A DNA stretch of 64,000 nucleotides from Lampris incognitus (lineage: Eukaryota > Chordata > Actinopteri > Lampriformes > Lampridae). The stretch is from assembly GCF_029633865.1 (NCBI RefSeq), contig NC_079216.1:64266089-64330088 (forward strand). The letters are read 5' to 3'. The notes below the pieces were generated by a model that worked only from the letters and a program-made list of their open reading frames with translations, had not been told where the DNA came from and made no database searches. The translations under genes and the position numbers were made by a program. Shown in pieces: positions 1 through 12,800 of the stretch; within the stretch, counting starts at the first letter, position 1, and the number at the start of each line of letters is the position of its first letter.

Positions 1-216
1 CAACAAAAGAGGCAGGTGGTCGGAATTCAATCGCACGTCGTGAGCCGGTTTTACCGGGTTCTTGGTCCAGCTGGTCCGGGTGATTTGATCGTCCCCCTTA
101 ATTGCGCCCAAGTCAGCCGGCGCTCGTGCCCTCTTCTTCTTCTTCTTCCTTTTCTTCCAGCGTCTCCCCCGTTTTCTGCATCCGGGTCAAGTCCGTGGCG
201 CTGACCCTTGCTCCCC
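1..216 (+). promoter_or_regulatory. Sequence upstream of the first start codon, possible promoter or 5'UTR
   Basis: This GC-rich stretch with a CTTCTTCTTC-type pyrimidine run (about 135-160) lies directly before the ATG at 217. No TATA box is evident, and the transcription start cannot be placed because the window begins here. That it is 5'UTR or promoter is inferred from position alone. Confidence 0.3.
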
Positions 217-261
217 ATGGACGGAGCGGCGAGGCTGTGGTGGCTGGCGTGTTTATGTCAG
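217..261 (+). CDS. ptprq: E1: signal-peptide start exon of the long model
   Basis: The exon encodes MDGAARLWWLACLCQ. A charged start followed by a hydrophobic LWWLACLC core looks like a signal peptide. It ends CAG before a strong donor GTAAGG at 262, phase 0. The in-frame ATG at 217 is chosen because the codons before it (TTG CTC CCC) lack another ATG. The next coding exon is about 1.8 kb away, the gap being filled by two DNA elements. Confidence 0.65.
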
Positions 262-3200
262 GTAAGGAGGTCCATCCGTTATCCAGACCGCTTGTCCCGC
301 TCTCCGGGTCGCGGGGTTAAGGGTGCCGGAGGAAAAACGGTGCCGTCGTCTGTAGTTCGTGTTGTCAGCACCGACACAGATACATACGTCCATCTGCCTT
401 ATCTTTTACCCCCCCCGGCGTCCCTCTATGGCAGTGGTTCTCAACCGGGGGTCCGCGGACCCCTAGTGGTCCGTGGTGTAATTGCAAGGGGTACGTGAAA
501 ATAAAATATCTTTAAAAAAAAAGATCCTATGACATTTATAGAAACAGGATTATTTTACTCAAATGTGACTGAGACCTTTATCTACCTAAACTATAAAGGG
601 TAACAGGACTTTTTTCTCTAATTACATCTGTTTCACAAGTGAAATTATTGTGTTTTAATAAGAGATCTCGCTCCCGTTTGCATTGTTAAAAGTTACTCCA
701 TAAAAATTCTGTTTTGTTACATATATCTGAAAGTTACTGAATACATATTCTGTTTTGTTACATATATCTGAAAGTTACTGAATACATATTCTGTTTTGTT
801 ACATATATCTGAAAGTTACTGAATACATATTCTGTTTTGTTACATATATCTGAAAGTTACTGAATACATATTCTGTTTTGTTACATACATCTGAAAGCTA
901 CTGAATACATATTCTGTTTTGTTACATATATCTGAAAGCTACTGAATACATATTCTGTTTTGTTACATATATCTGAAAGTTACTGAATACATATTCTGTT
1001 TTGTTACATATATCTGACAGTTACTGAATACATATTCTGTTTTGTTACATATATCTGAAAGTTACTGAATACCTATTCTGTTTGTTACATATATCTGAAA
1101 GTTACTGCATAAGAATTCTGTTTTGTTACATATATCTGAAAGTTACTGCATAAGAATTCTGTTTTGTTACATATATCTGAAAGTTACTGCATAAGAATTC
1201 TGTTTTGTTACATATATCTGAAAGTTACTGCATAAGAATTCTGTTTTGTTAACTATATCGAAGTTACAACTGAAAGCTCTTATTTTTGCCCCAAAGAGTG
1301 AATAAATGCTATAATGCAATTTAAAATGCAGTTTCTACTGTTTCTATCAAATTGCAACCCCCCTCCCCCAAGATCAGGTGGAGGGGTCCTCAGGGTAGAT
1401 CAAAAATACGCAGGGGGTCCAGGACCCCAAAAAGGTTGAGAACCACTGGTCTATTGTATCCGAGCACTTCAGGCTGCTGTCGGCGTGGTCGCAGACACGT
1501 GAAGTCATCACAATACTGGCCTGGTGTGACAGCTAGCTTAAAATCTCGTTCTTTCTGTCCTTAGCAAGTGTAGAACCTGATAATGTAATAAAAAATGCAC
1601 TTGAGGCCATTGAAAATGCAATAAAACCTGATAATGTAATAACTTCCCGATAATGTACTAAACTTTTTACCGATAATGTAATAAAGTATTGCATTAACAG
1701 GAGGTTATTACATGATCAGGTTAGCCTTCATTTTGCAGGTCCTGATAATGTAATAATTCCCCAATATTGTAATAATTTAACAGCAGACCACCTATTAATG
1801 GGTTCAAGTGGTGATACTGTGTTGGCAACTCTAGCTCCAGAGCTCTAGCGCCACCAACAGGTCAAAGTTGGACATGCAAATGCACTTTATTACATTATCA
1901 GGAAGTTATTACATTATCAGGTTTTATTGCATTTTCAATGGACTCAAGAGCAGATTTTTATTACATTATCGGGGATTTATTACATTATCAGGTTCTACAG
2001 CAAGTCTATACAGTTTAGCCTCACCCGTGTTATCCCGTGACCCCTCAGGTGGCCAGGTTGACCTGTGTGCAGAGGTCGGACCCCGTCGACGCTGAATTTG
2101 TGTTTCGACGCTTCCCCGTCGGTCAAGTTGCAGAGGATTACGCAGTCACCTGCAGGACTGCCAGCAGCCACATGGTCAGAACGCTGCACACCCGTTGAGG
2201 GAATCAAACAGAGAAGCAGGATGTTTAGTTTAGTTGTTTTTTTTTCCTGAGGTAAAAGAGTTTGATTCATTTCTTTTCAGAGGTCTGCCTTCTGCTGCAT
2301 GTGATGATGGATCCAGTTCGGTGTGAAAATCACCTCAGAGATCAGTGCACTAGTTCCGCAGAAAAAGAAAAATCTGCACAAAACCATGTTAGATGTGCTT
2401 TTGAGGAGTCATAAGTTAGCTGCTTTAGAATGAAGCGCAGACATGATCTTTTGGAAAACGATATCCTCTAATGTCATAAATAACGACAACCGTGTGATCA
2501 GAACAGAGCCTTTTCAGTCACTGCAGTGGAATGGTACGGTCTCTAGTTTGTTCGTGAAAAGGCTGTATAGTGTGTTTTATTTAGTCTGCCAGGCCATTTC
2601 TCACAAACTGTTTAACATCCTTCAGGTGTCGGTGGATCATATTAGTCACTCGGCATGCTCTCCTGACTGCAAGGTGTCACCGCGGTTGTTTGAGGATCCC
2701 GCAGGGTATAACATCACACTGAAAGCCAAAAGAAATGACACCACTCTGGAGGCAAAGAGTTTTCACCTTGGTGAGCTGGGTAATAAATAGATGAAATATG
2801 TAAATGGCGGCACGGTGGCCCAGTGGTTAGCACTGTTGCCTCACAGCAAGAGGGTCCTGGGTTCGAACCCCAGGCCATCCCAGGTCCTTTCTGTGTGGAG
2901 TTTGCATGTTCTCCCCGTGTCGGCGTGGGTTTCCTCCAGGTGTTCCGGTTTCCTCCCGCCATCAAAAAGACATGCATGTTAGGGTTAATACTCCTGCCTG
3001 TGCCCCTGAGCAAGGCAATGGAAAGAAGAACCGGAGTTGGTCCCCAGGTGCTGCAGCTGCCCACTGCTCCTATACAATAGGGTTAAATGCAGAGAACACA
3101 TTCATTGTATGAATACAATGACAAAATAAAGTGGCTTTCTTCTTGTTTCTAATATCAACATTGTGATATGAAACTTGACATTGTCTAGGATTTTGGTTAT

Positions 3201-5429
3201 CATACTAGGTGGTATAACAAATGTTGTCATTCCCTGGTCTTAAAAGATGGATTACAGTTAAGTGATCTTTTTCTGAATTGTTTTATCTGAGTGAAAGTAA
3301 TAATCAATTCCTCTACCGATGTACTTGGTCATCATATCCACATTACAAATGATCATTTCTTAAAATTCTCTTGTGTTTAGATATCTTATGAAAGCCATCC
3401 GCAAAATATTGTTACATAATTGATATCTAGGAATTCAGTTAAGAAAAAAAAAAGAGTCATATATGAGTTTGTTGATATTATCCAACCCTAGGGAAGCCTT
3501 TGAATTCTGACCACTTTGGTGAAAGATGCCAAGGAAAAATGACATAATCGATGAGGAGGTTTAAGATTTAAAGTTTGATATGTTGATTATTGCTGTTCTC
3601 TTCTTCTAACCTCGGTTCTCCTCTCCTCTCATGTGTTTGTGTCCAGCCCTGGTCTCCCTGTCCTCCTTCCGTGTAGATAGTACAACCACCACTGCTCTCC
3701 TCACGTGGAATCTGCAAAGAGGACAGAGCCTCTCTGTACTGAGTCTGTACAACACTGATACACAATCTCTCACACACACCTTCCATATAAACTCCCCAGA
3801 GAGGCAGTCCCAATACACGGTGAAAGGTCTTCAGTCCGGCACACGCTTCAAGGCCGAAGTTGTGGTGACTACGTACCTAACGCAACATGATGTGACCATA
3901 AGACAGAGGCTCAGCATTGGCATGGAAACGGGTATATCAGATTTTACTCCAGAAGATACACATACACACAGACCTCCACACCTCCTACAGACTGAACCTG
4001 TAGAGTCAGCATCCATCACAAGGTGACCATCAATGAGTTTGACTTACTGTGAGGTGATAACACTTTTGTCTCTTAATAGCCCAGTGCCCCTTTGGCTGGT
4101 TGGCTGATGGGAGAAGCTGCTACGCTGTGAGTAGGACTGGCTTAGCCTGGGATGACGCCCAGCACAACTGCGAGGACCAGGCGTCAGGTGGTCACCTGGC
4201 TGACCTGAAAACCCAAGAAGATCTCCTCTTCATCTCCTCACACCTGGTTATCCAAAACACCCTGTTGCTGTTGTGGACTGGGCTTAATGATCAGCAGGTA
4301 GAGCGACAACAGTTGTTGTTCCTTAAACCAACAATGAAAAACTGAAATGGTGTACAGCAAATATGATGTACAGAAATGAGGAGATTCTGAGGCATCTAGA
4401 TTTTGAGAGAACACCAAAGGGGGAAGTTGTGTGATGGTGATAGCAGCATGATTCTGGCCAGGGCAGTGGGGTGACACAATAAGTAGAGAGGGCATCATTC
4501 AGCCAGAGGGACCGGGTTCAAGTCTGGTAGTAGCAAGCATCAAAATTGCTGAAATGTCATTGAACATGATGCAGAATTTATACCAGCGGTGCAAGCAAAA
4601 GGGTTTACCCTTTAGGCATCAGTCATGTAGTCCAGAAACGATCTGGTTCAGTCCCACATTACAGACATTAGGCAATTCAAAATCAAAGTTGGATTTTGCG
4701 TTGTTGGTCGGATTAATAAGTCAGTACTTGTTCAATAATCAGCGGACATGATTTTTCTAGTAAATTATTTTCTTGAGGCAGCACAATGGCGCAGTAGTTA
4801 GCTAGGTCGCCTCACAGCAAGAAGGTCCTGGGTTCAAGCCCCGGGGTAGTCCAACCTTGGGGGTCGTCCCGGGTCGTCCTCTGTGTGGAGTTTGCATGTT
4901 CTCCTCGTGTCTGTGTGGGTTTCCTCCGGGGGCTCCGATTTCCTCCCATAGTCCAAAGACATGTAGGTCAGATGAATCGGCCGTACTAAATTGTCCCTAG
5001 GTGTGAATTTGTTGGCCCTGTGATGGACTGGTGGCCTGTCCAGGGTGTCTCCCCGCCTGCCGCCCAGTGACTACTGGGATAGGCTCCAGCATCAAGTGAC
5101 CCTAATTAGGATAAGCGGTTTGGGTAATGGCTGGATGGATGGAGGATTTTCTTGATTTCTGTAAATGTTGGCAAAGTATGTTAGTACATAGGTACAGAGG
5201 AGTGAGGTGTTTTGAACCCTTGTCTAACTCTAGAGTAACCTGAATTTGTCTCCTGATGCCCGTGGAACTGTGTTAACTCTGCGGGGGGGGGGGCTTAGCG
5301 CCAGTGGGCTTTGTTTTGGATGTTAGGCGCTTGAACTGAAGTTTACATTCAAAACAAGAAAAGCACCAAGTCAGCGATCACTCCTGAGGCAAGTGTGTTG
5401 ACTTAATTAATATCTGCAGACTGTTTACT

Positions 5430-5464
<35 letters not shown>

Positions 5465-5606
5465 TGAGAATTAGAGGTCTGCAAACCCATCGGGTCCCAA
5501 CACGCTGAATCGATTCGGGCCGGGCTCGGGCAATTTTATTTATTTTTTTATAGATTGGGCTCAGGTCGAACTCAGGCTCGTTTAACTTCCTATATATATA
5601 TACTAT

Positions 5607-5659
<53 letters not shown>

Positions 5660-6793
5660 ACGACACGGTGGCGCAGTGGTTAGCGCGGTTGCCTGCCTCA
5701 CAGCAAGAAGGTCCTGGGTTCCGACCCTGGGGTAGTCCAACCTTGGGGGTCGTCCCGGGTTGTCCTCTGTGTGGAGTTTGCATGTTCTCCCCGTGTCTGC
5801 GTGGGTTTCCTCCGGGTGCTCCGGTTTCCTCCCATAATCCAAAGACTTGTAGGTCAGGTGATTCAGCCATACTAAAGACTTGTAGGTCAGGTGATTCAGC
5901 CATACTAAAGACATGTAGGTCAGGTGAATCAGCCATACTAAATTGTCCCTAGGTATGAATGTGTGTGTGTCGGCCCTGTGATGGACTGGCAACCTGTCCA
6001 GGGTGTTTCCCCATCTGCCGCCCAATGACTGCTGGGATAGGCTCCAGCATCCCATGACCTCAATTGGGATAAGTGGCTTGAAAAATGGATGGATGGATAA
6101 TAGATATTATACATACGCATGTACACATGCACTACAAGTGACAGTTGACCATGTATGTGTGTTTGCGTGCATCACAGAGAGCACGTGTCAGAGAGAACTT
6201 AAAGTGATTTTGGTGTCGGTATAAGGTCAGGCCCATGCTGGAAAATTGCAGACTTTGTCGGGCTGGGGCTGGGCTAGAGCTGGAGTTTTTGGCCCATGCA
6301 GGGCTCTAGTGTTAATACAAATGCCTGCATCCTCTCTCACTCCACAGGTGGAAGGCCAGCCTCACTGGTCTGATGGCTCGGCCTACAACTTGACCAACTC
6401 TGTGACATCATATTTGCCAGCCAATGAAACAGACTGTTTTGCTCTTCAGAAGAATGTCACTGGACCTGGACACTTTCTCACGCCTTTCTTCTGCAACATC
6501 CCCTTACCCTCCATCTGCCAGTACCAGAGTAAATAACCCGTGCAACAAACGTTTATAAAGCCACACCAGAGCAGCTATTATGCTCCACATTTTATACACC
6601 TTCAAAGAACGATGCAGAACTGTGCAGTTTGTAAAGACTAACCTGTTGTTTCTTCACTACCATTTTGTTCTCTCATTGCAACCCCTGGCCCTTAATTTGG
6701 CAATTTCAGATTAAACATCTTATTCAGTACATCTTTAGTAGCCAAACAAAACCCATATATTTTGTGAGCATCTCTTCTGAAACTCTTCTAATG

Positions 6794-6858
<65 letters not shown>

Positions 6859-9800
6859 GCTACAGTTCCTTTAGTCCCTGCCTTGTTCTCCTTTGTCCTG
6901 GTGCAGGTGACAGAACAGGAGGTGGAGCTTTCCTGGAGTGACCTGTCGCTGTTGAACTCATTTGACCGTTCCCGCCTCGAGATCTTCCTCCAGTACCGAG
7001 AGGAGGTTGAGGAGAAGTCCAGTCCACGAGATGAGGGTGGCCGCAGGAAGAGCGGTCAAGTTGATGAGGCCGGAGAGGTGACACATTTGCCCAGCAGGGT
7101 TGCTAGAATGATGCGCATCCCGGTCTCCCTCTCCTCCAGGGGGGTGACTGTGGCAGGTCTGTCCCCAGGAAGGGTCTACTCTTTCTCCCTTCGAGCCTCC
7201 CACTCAACTGGCTCCTCCTGGAGCCTGGGACAAACATGTACTGCATACACAAGTGAGTCTATTGACACTCGGCCACAGACATACACAAAGACATACACAA
7301 TGACCTTCGTATTGCTCTAATGAATATCATTTATTTATTATTTTACTTCCTCTATCTCACAGGGCCTCTTCCTCCACAGAACATCACTATTGAGTCCGTT
7401 ACGGCCGGTGAGATCATTATTCACTTGCTACTCTCAGGCCCCCCGGGTTTCACTGCGTGGAGCGTTGTGCTACGCTGTATGGACATTTCTTCAGGCCAGG
7501 AGAGGCTCGCCGGGGTGGCAAACATCTCCAGGTCACCCGAGACTGATGGACTGCAGGCGTACACCGCTGTGGTTGTAGGGCTGGAGTCATACAGACAGTA
7601 CAGGATTCAAGTTCACACAGTCACCGAGCAAGGAATCGAGAGCTGTGGACAAGCATCTCTGACTGTACAAACAGGTAATACAGAAATGGTTGCACAAACA
7701 CATACAGTATGTCTATAAGTAAGCACCATGTGTTTATTATTTCTATTTGTAAAAACATTTTTGGACTAAAAGTCCCAAGGTGTACCTCCAGCAGTTAGAA
7801 CAGTGACCCACAAAGCACCTCTGCATACTTTCCACATGCCACTGTTTCCTATTCAGAGCATTCTTGCAACTTCTTAATACACCTTGAGGACTGGGATGGT
7901 GGGCTTTAGGGTTATTTAGGGTTAAGAAAATGTAATGCAAGGCGGAAAATTAAGACAAGCACCGCTGCCATTTTTCTGGCGTGACAATTTATCTGATATT
8001 ATCTGCCTGTAAAAACCCCACCTGTCTGGAAAACAAAACAACACTACATACTTGCAAATGCCATATCATTGCAACGCATTCTCATCCCATGGCATTGTGT
8101 ATTGACTCGTTTGCTAAAGTGTCGATATAGTACGTGCAAGGTACACTTCCGTGTCTGTAATGAGACATACTGGGTGTGGTGTTTCCAACGGTGAACCTCC
8201 TACAGTACTTTTGGGCACCTAGAGCTTTTTTACCTGGCACCAGCCATTTCTCTCCTATGATGGTTTGGCCTGATATGATGTACAGGTGGTTAAATTTTGG
8301 GCATAGGGGGCATCTGGGTAGCATGGCAGTCTATTCCATTGTCTACCAACAGGGGGATTGCCGATTCAAATCCCGATGTTACCTCCAGTTTGGCCAGGCG
8401 TCCCTACAGACACAACTGGCTGTGTCTGCGGGTGGGAAGCCGGATGTGGGTATGTGTCCTGGTTGCTGCACTAGCGCCTCCTCTGGTCGGTCAGGGTGCC
8501 TGTTCAGGGGGGCGGGGGAACTGGGGGGAATAGCGTGATCCTCCCACGCGCTGCGTCCCCCTGGTGAAACTCTTCACTGTCAGCTGAAAAGACGCAGCTG
8601 GTGACTCCACGTGTATCAGAGGAGGCATGTGGTACTCTGCAGACCTCCCCGGGTCGGCAGAGGGGGTGGAGCAGCGACTGGGACAGCTCAGAAGAGTGGG
8701 GTAATTGGCCAGGTACAATTGGGGAGAGGTTAAGTACATTGGTAAATCTTAGTACCCGCCGTCAAATTTCCTGTGCGTCCTGTATTGATGCTTTGGTGAC
8801 ATGTGACACTGGGATATGCATGGACTTGTGTTTTGTGTGTCTTGTAGCAGTGAGTGCCCCGAGTGGTCTGGTGGTGCGGAGCAAGGCGAGAAACCTAACA
8901 GCCTGCTGGAACAACCCATCTGATGATCGTCCAGATGGTTATTATGTCACACCCCGCCCTCTCAACCACCCCTACCCAACTACATTATGGATTAATGAAT
9001 CCAGCCCAAGTGCACTCTGGGGCAATAAATCTGTGTGCATTGTTCTGAGTATGCTCACTCCAGGTCAGACCTACAAGGTAGGAGTGGTCTCGGTGAGGGG
9101 TGAAGACAAGAGTCAAGAGTCCAGTGTTGTTTTTACCACAGGTAGGAGAAACTGGAAAATGGCCTCACTGAAGCCAATGTTTGTCATTTAAAAAAACAAA
9201 ACAAAAAAACTTGCCCCTTATGCCCTCTCCATCTTTATGCATGTCTGTCTGCAGATCCATGGGCAGTAAAGTTAGCAGTCCCTCTCTCCGTTGGCACAAA
9301 CTCTGCTTTGCTCTTCATCCAGCGGCCACATCTAGGCATTGTCGACGGAGTGAAGGTGTGTGCGTGTCGGGGAGTGTGTGAGGAAGCGTGTGAGGAAGCG
9401 TGTGAGGAAGTGTGCGAGGATGTGTGCGAGTGGCACTCTCTCCCCGCGGGCACTCATACACTCACTCTCAGCAACCTGAGTCCGGGATCTGAGTACCAAC
9501 TCAAGGTGTACAGCACCAGCCGAGGGCAGACAGGACCCCCATACTACACCCACCCCATTAGAACCAGTGAGTTGCACTTTCTTAGTAGGCTCGTGCACGT
9601 ACCCCCACACCCACGTGCATGTGCATGTAAGCCACATGAATAACTGGAGGATTATGATGGTCCACAGTTCTATATCATTAGAATAGATAGGCATCTTGGC
9701 ATGAGGCTTTAATTTTCCATAAACCAAGACTAATTAGAACCTTCTTTATGTTTATTTTGAGAATAACCATAAGATATGATGTATGCCATGGTTTTTAATT

Positions 9801-12800
9801 GTAGGTCTGGCCCCTCCAACCAGTGTGAGGGAGGGTGTGGTGACAGATTCATCTGTGGAGTTGCTTTGGGCTCCAGCACCAGGACAGGCACACAACTATG
9901 AGGCCATCTGCTTCGACTGCAGCCAATCACTCATGGTAAGTAAAAAATTAGGTTAAAAACATGAATAATAATAGTAATAACATTTTTAGTGGGCGTCACA
10001 GTGGCCCAGTGGTTAGCGCTGTTGCCTCACAGCAAGAAGGTCCTGGGTTCGAACCCCGGGGTTGTCCAACTTTGGGGGTCATCCCAGGTCGTCCTCTGTG
10101 TGGAGTTTGCATGTTCTCCCCATGTCTGCGTGGGTTTCCTCCGGGTGCTCTGGTTTCCTCCCACAATCCAAAGACAAGTAGGTCAGGTGAATTGGACTTA
10201 CTAAATTGTCCCTAGGTGTGAATGTGCCCTGAGATGGACTGGCAACCTGTCCAGGGTGTTTCCCCGCCTTGCACCCTATGACTGCTGGGATAGGCTCCAA
10301 TATCCCGTGACCCTAATTAGGATAATTGGCTTGGAAAATGGATGGATGAATGGATAACATTTTTAGTATGACAGCTCAAGTTAGAGAAGCAGACCAGTTG
10401 AGGTCAAATTGCCAGACTAACGATAAAAAAATGGAAGAAATAAATGGGAATTTTGCCATGGCCATCCAAGTGCTATAGAGTAAGGCATGCAAGTTCCATC
10501 TTGACTGCTCTAAAGGGTCTACTCACTGCTCAGCCACCAACCATTTACATTTCTATAGCATGGTTATCTCCCGTGTTATAGGAGTACATTCATTACCCTC
10601 TACCCTACATAAGTTCAGATGGGTCCCTTCCTCTGTCAGAGGACACGAATGTGGCGAAATCAGGGGGCAGATGGGAAGCAACGCAGCCAGGACGCGAACC
10701 CAGGTCTCCCGCACCACAGGCGACTACGTTAACCAGTTGACTAAAGGGTCCAACCTGTTAACCAAGGGCTAGCGAGTAGTCATTCGTGGTTGTTACACTA
10801 CCCCCCTCCTTCGGCTAAGCGTGTCCCCACGCTTCAGCATATCAGCTCCCTCACGCCTCTGGGCGCATGTGGCCATCCCATTTCTGACACCAGTATGTCA
10901 CCATTCCCCGTGGAGTTAATAACTTATTTCTCTTTCGTGTGCTTGCTGTGCTACAGGTGCAGAAGGTGTTCGGTCCCAGGGCAGTGTTTTCCCCTCTGAC
11001 ACCAGGCAAACTCTATCACTTTGCAGTACGAACAGAGAAAGAGTCCTTCACAGACAGTTCGCCTGTCACTCTCAATGTCACTGCAGGTAGACACACACAT
11101 AATGCACAAAACTGCACATACACACACCTCCTCTTTTCTCCTTTAGGTGCGATCTGTGATCTTTTCTGTGTGTCAGCACCTAGTCCAGGGGAGTTGTCAG
11201 TTCTCAATAAAACAACATCGTCAGTAGCCATCAGCTGGACAGTGGGGAGGGGGTTCTTCAGTGGACTCACCCTGTCCATTAGAAACAAGACCTCTACTCA
11301 GCAGGTGAACCGCTCTCCCGCAGAGCCCAGGTTGGTCTTATTTACATCATCCAGCCATAATCTCCCCCCCTTTTTTTTCTCCCCAATTGCATTTGGCCAA
11401 TTACCCCACTCTCCGAGCCGTCCCAGTCGCTGCTCCACCCCCTCTGCTGATCCGGGGAGGGCTGCAGACTATTGCATGCCTCCTCCGATACATGTGGAGT
11501 CGCCAGCCGCTTCTTTTCACCTAACAGAGTTTCTCCAGGGGGATGTAGCGTGTGGGAGGATCATGCTATTTCCCCCAGTTTCCCCCTCCCCCCCGAACAG
11601 GCGCCCCGACCGACCACAGGAGGCGCTAGTGCAGCGACCAGGACACATTCCCACATCCGGCTTCCCACTCCCAGACACGGCCAATTGTGTTTGTAGGGAC
11701 GCCCGACCAAGCCAGAGGTAACATGGGGATTTGAACTGCCGATCCCCGTGCTGGTAGGCAATGGAATAGACCGCTACGCTGCCCGGATGCCCCGGCAGCC
11801 ATAACCATTCTTGTTGATCAGCTATGATAAAGCTATATTTAGCATTTTTATTGAAACCGTAGCCATTGTGTCTCGTTACCGAGACTGTTACAGTCCTACG
11901 ACACTGTAGCCACAGGATCAAAGATCAGTGCTGTGTTTTTACACGGCACTGATCATGAAGTGATACTGTCTCACGATACACATTACTTATATGTGTTTAC
12001 AAAAGCTGGTGGAATGAGATGGATGTGTTCACAGATCCCACACATTTAAAGGCCTCGTTCCTGGAAGTCAGTACACAATTGAAATGATCAGTGCCAGTGA
12101 AGATAAGAAGAGTAAGCCTGCGACCTTGACCCTCAATACCAGTGAGTAAGAGAGATCAGCACACATCATGTCTACTACTACTACTTTCGGCTGCTCCCGT
12201 TAGGGGTCGCCACAGCGGATCATCCGTTTCCATTTCTTCCTGTCTTCTGCGTCTTCCTCTGTCACACCAGCCACCTGCATGTCTTCCCTCACCACATCCA
12301 TAAACCTCCTCTTTGGCCTTCCTCTTCTCCTCTTCCCTGGCAGCTCCATATTCAGCATCCTTCTCCCAATATACTCAGCATCTCTCCTCCACACATGTCC
12401 ACGCCATCTCAATCTTGCCTCTCTTGCTTTGTCTCCAAACCGTCCAACCTGAGCGGTCCCTCTAATATAATCGTTCCTAATCCTGTCCTTCGTTACTCCC
12501 AGTGAAAATCTTATCATCTTCAACTCTGCCACCTCCAGCTCCGCCTCCTGTCTTTTCGTCAGTGCCACTGTCTCCAAACCATATAACATAGCTGGTCTCA
12601 CAACCATCTTGTAAACTTTCCCTTTAACTCTTGCTGGTACCCTTCTGTCGCAAATCACTCCTGACAGCACACATCATGTACACAACCAAAATACAGGCCT
12701 ATGCAAGTTTGCCTACAGGGATTTGTGTATTTGTATGGTTGAAGGGCGGCACGGTGGCGCAGGGGTTAGCACGGTCGCCTCACAGCAAAAAGGTCCTGGG

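Noticed and set aside
1868-2095. 75-codon + frame overlapping E2
   Set aside because: Wrong frame through the foldback element; it only borders the real exon.
5403-6055. Long - strand frames with His-Thr runs
   Set aside because: Produced by (TG)n repeats and SINE A sequence read on the wrong strand.
8176-8739. Open frames of 80-120 codons on both strands with repeated phrases such as [16 protein letters not shown]
   Set aside because: They translate SINE B sequence; the same peptides recur at every SINE B copy in the window and have no splice or start context.
10001-10070. Possible tRNA genes at SINE heads (A box and B box present)
   Set aside because: They sit at the start of dispersed repeats with conserved non-tRNA bodies and do not fold into an obvious full cloverleaf; called SINEs instead.
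11307-11312. CAG/GTGAAC as the E13 donor
   Set aside because: It would leave phase 0, but E14 has a stop in that frame; the later donor at 11331 (phase 2) keeps both exons open.
12200-12670. 156-codon open frame on the - strand as a possible host gene
   Set aside because: It is the tail of an RTE-like reverse transcriptase in a 5'-truncated insertion with target duplication, so not a host gene.
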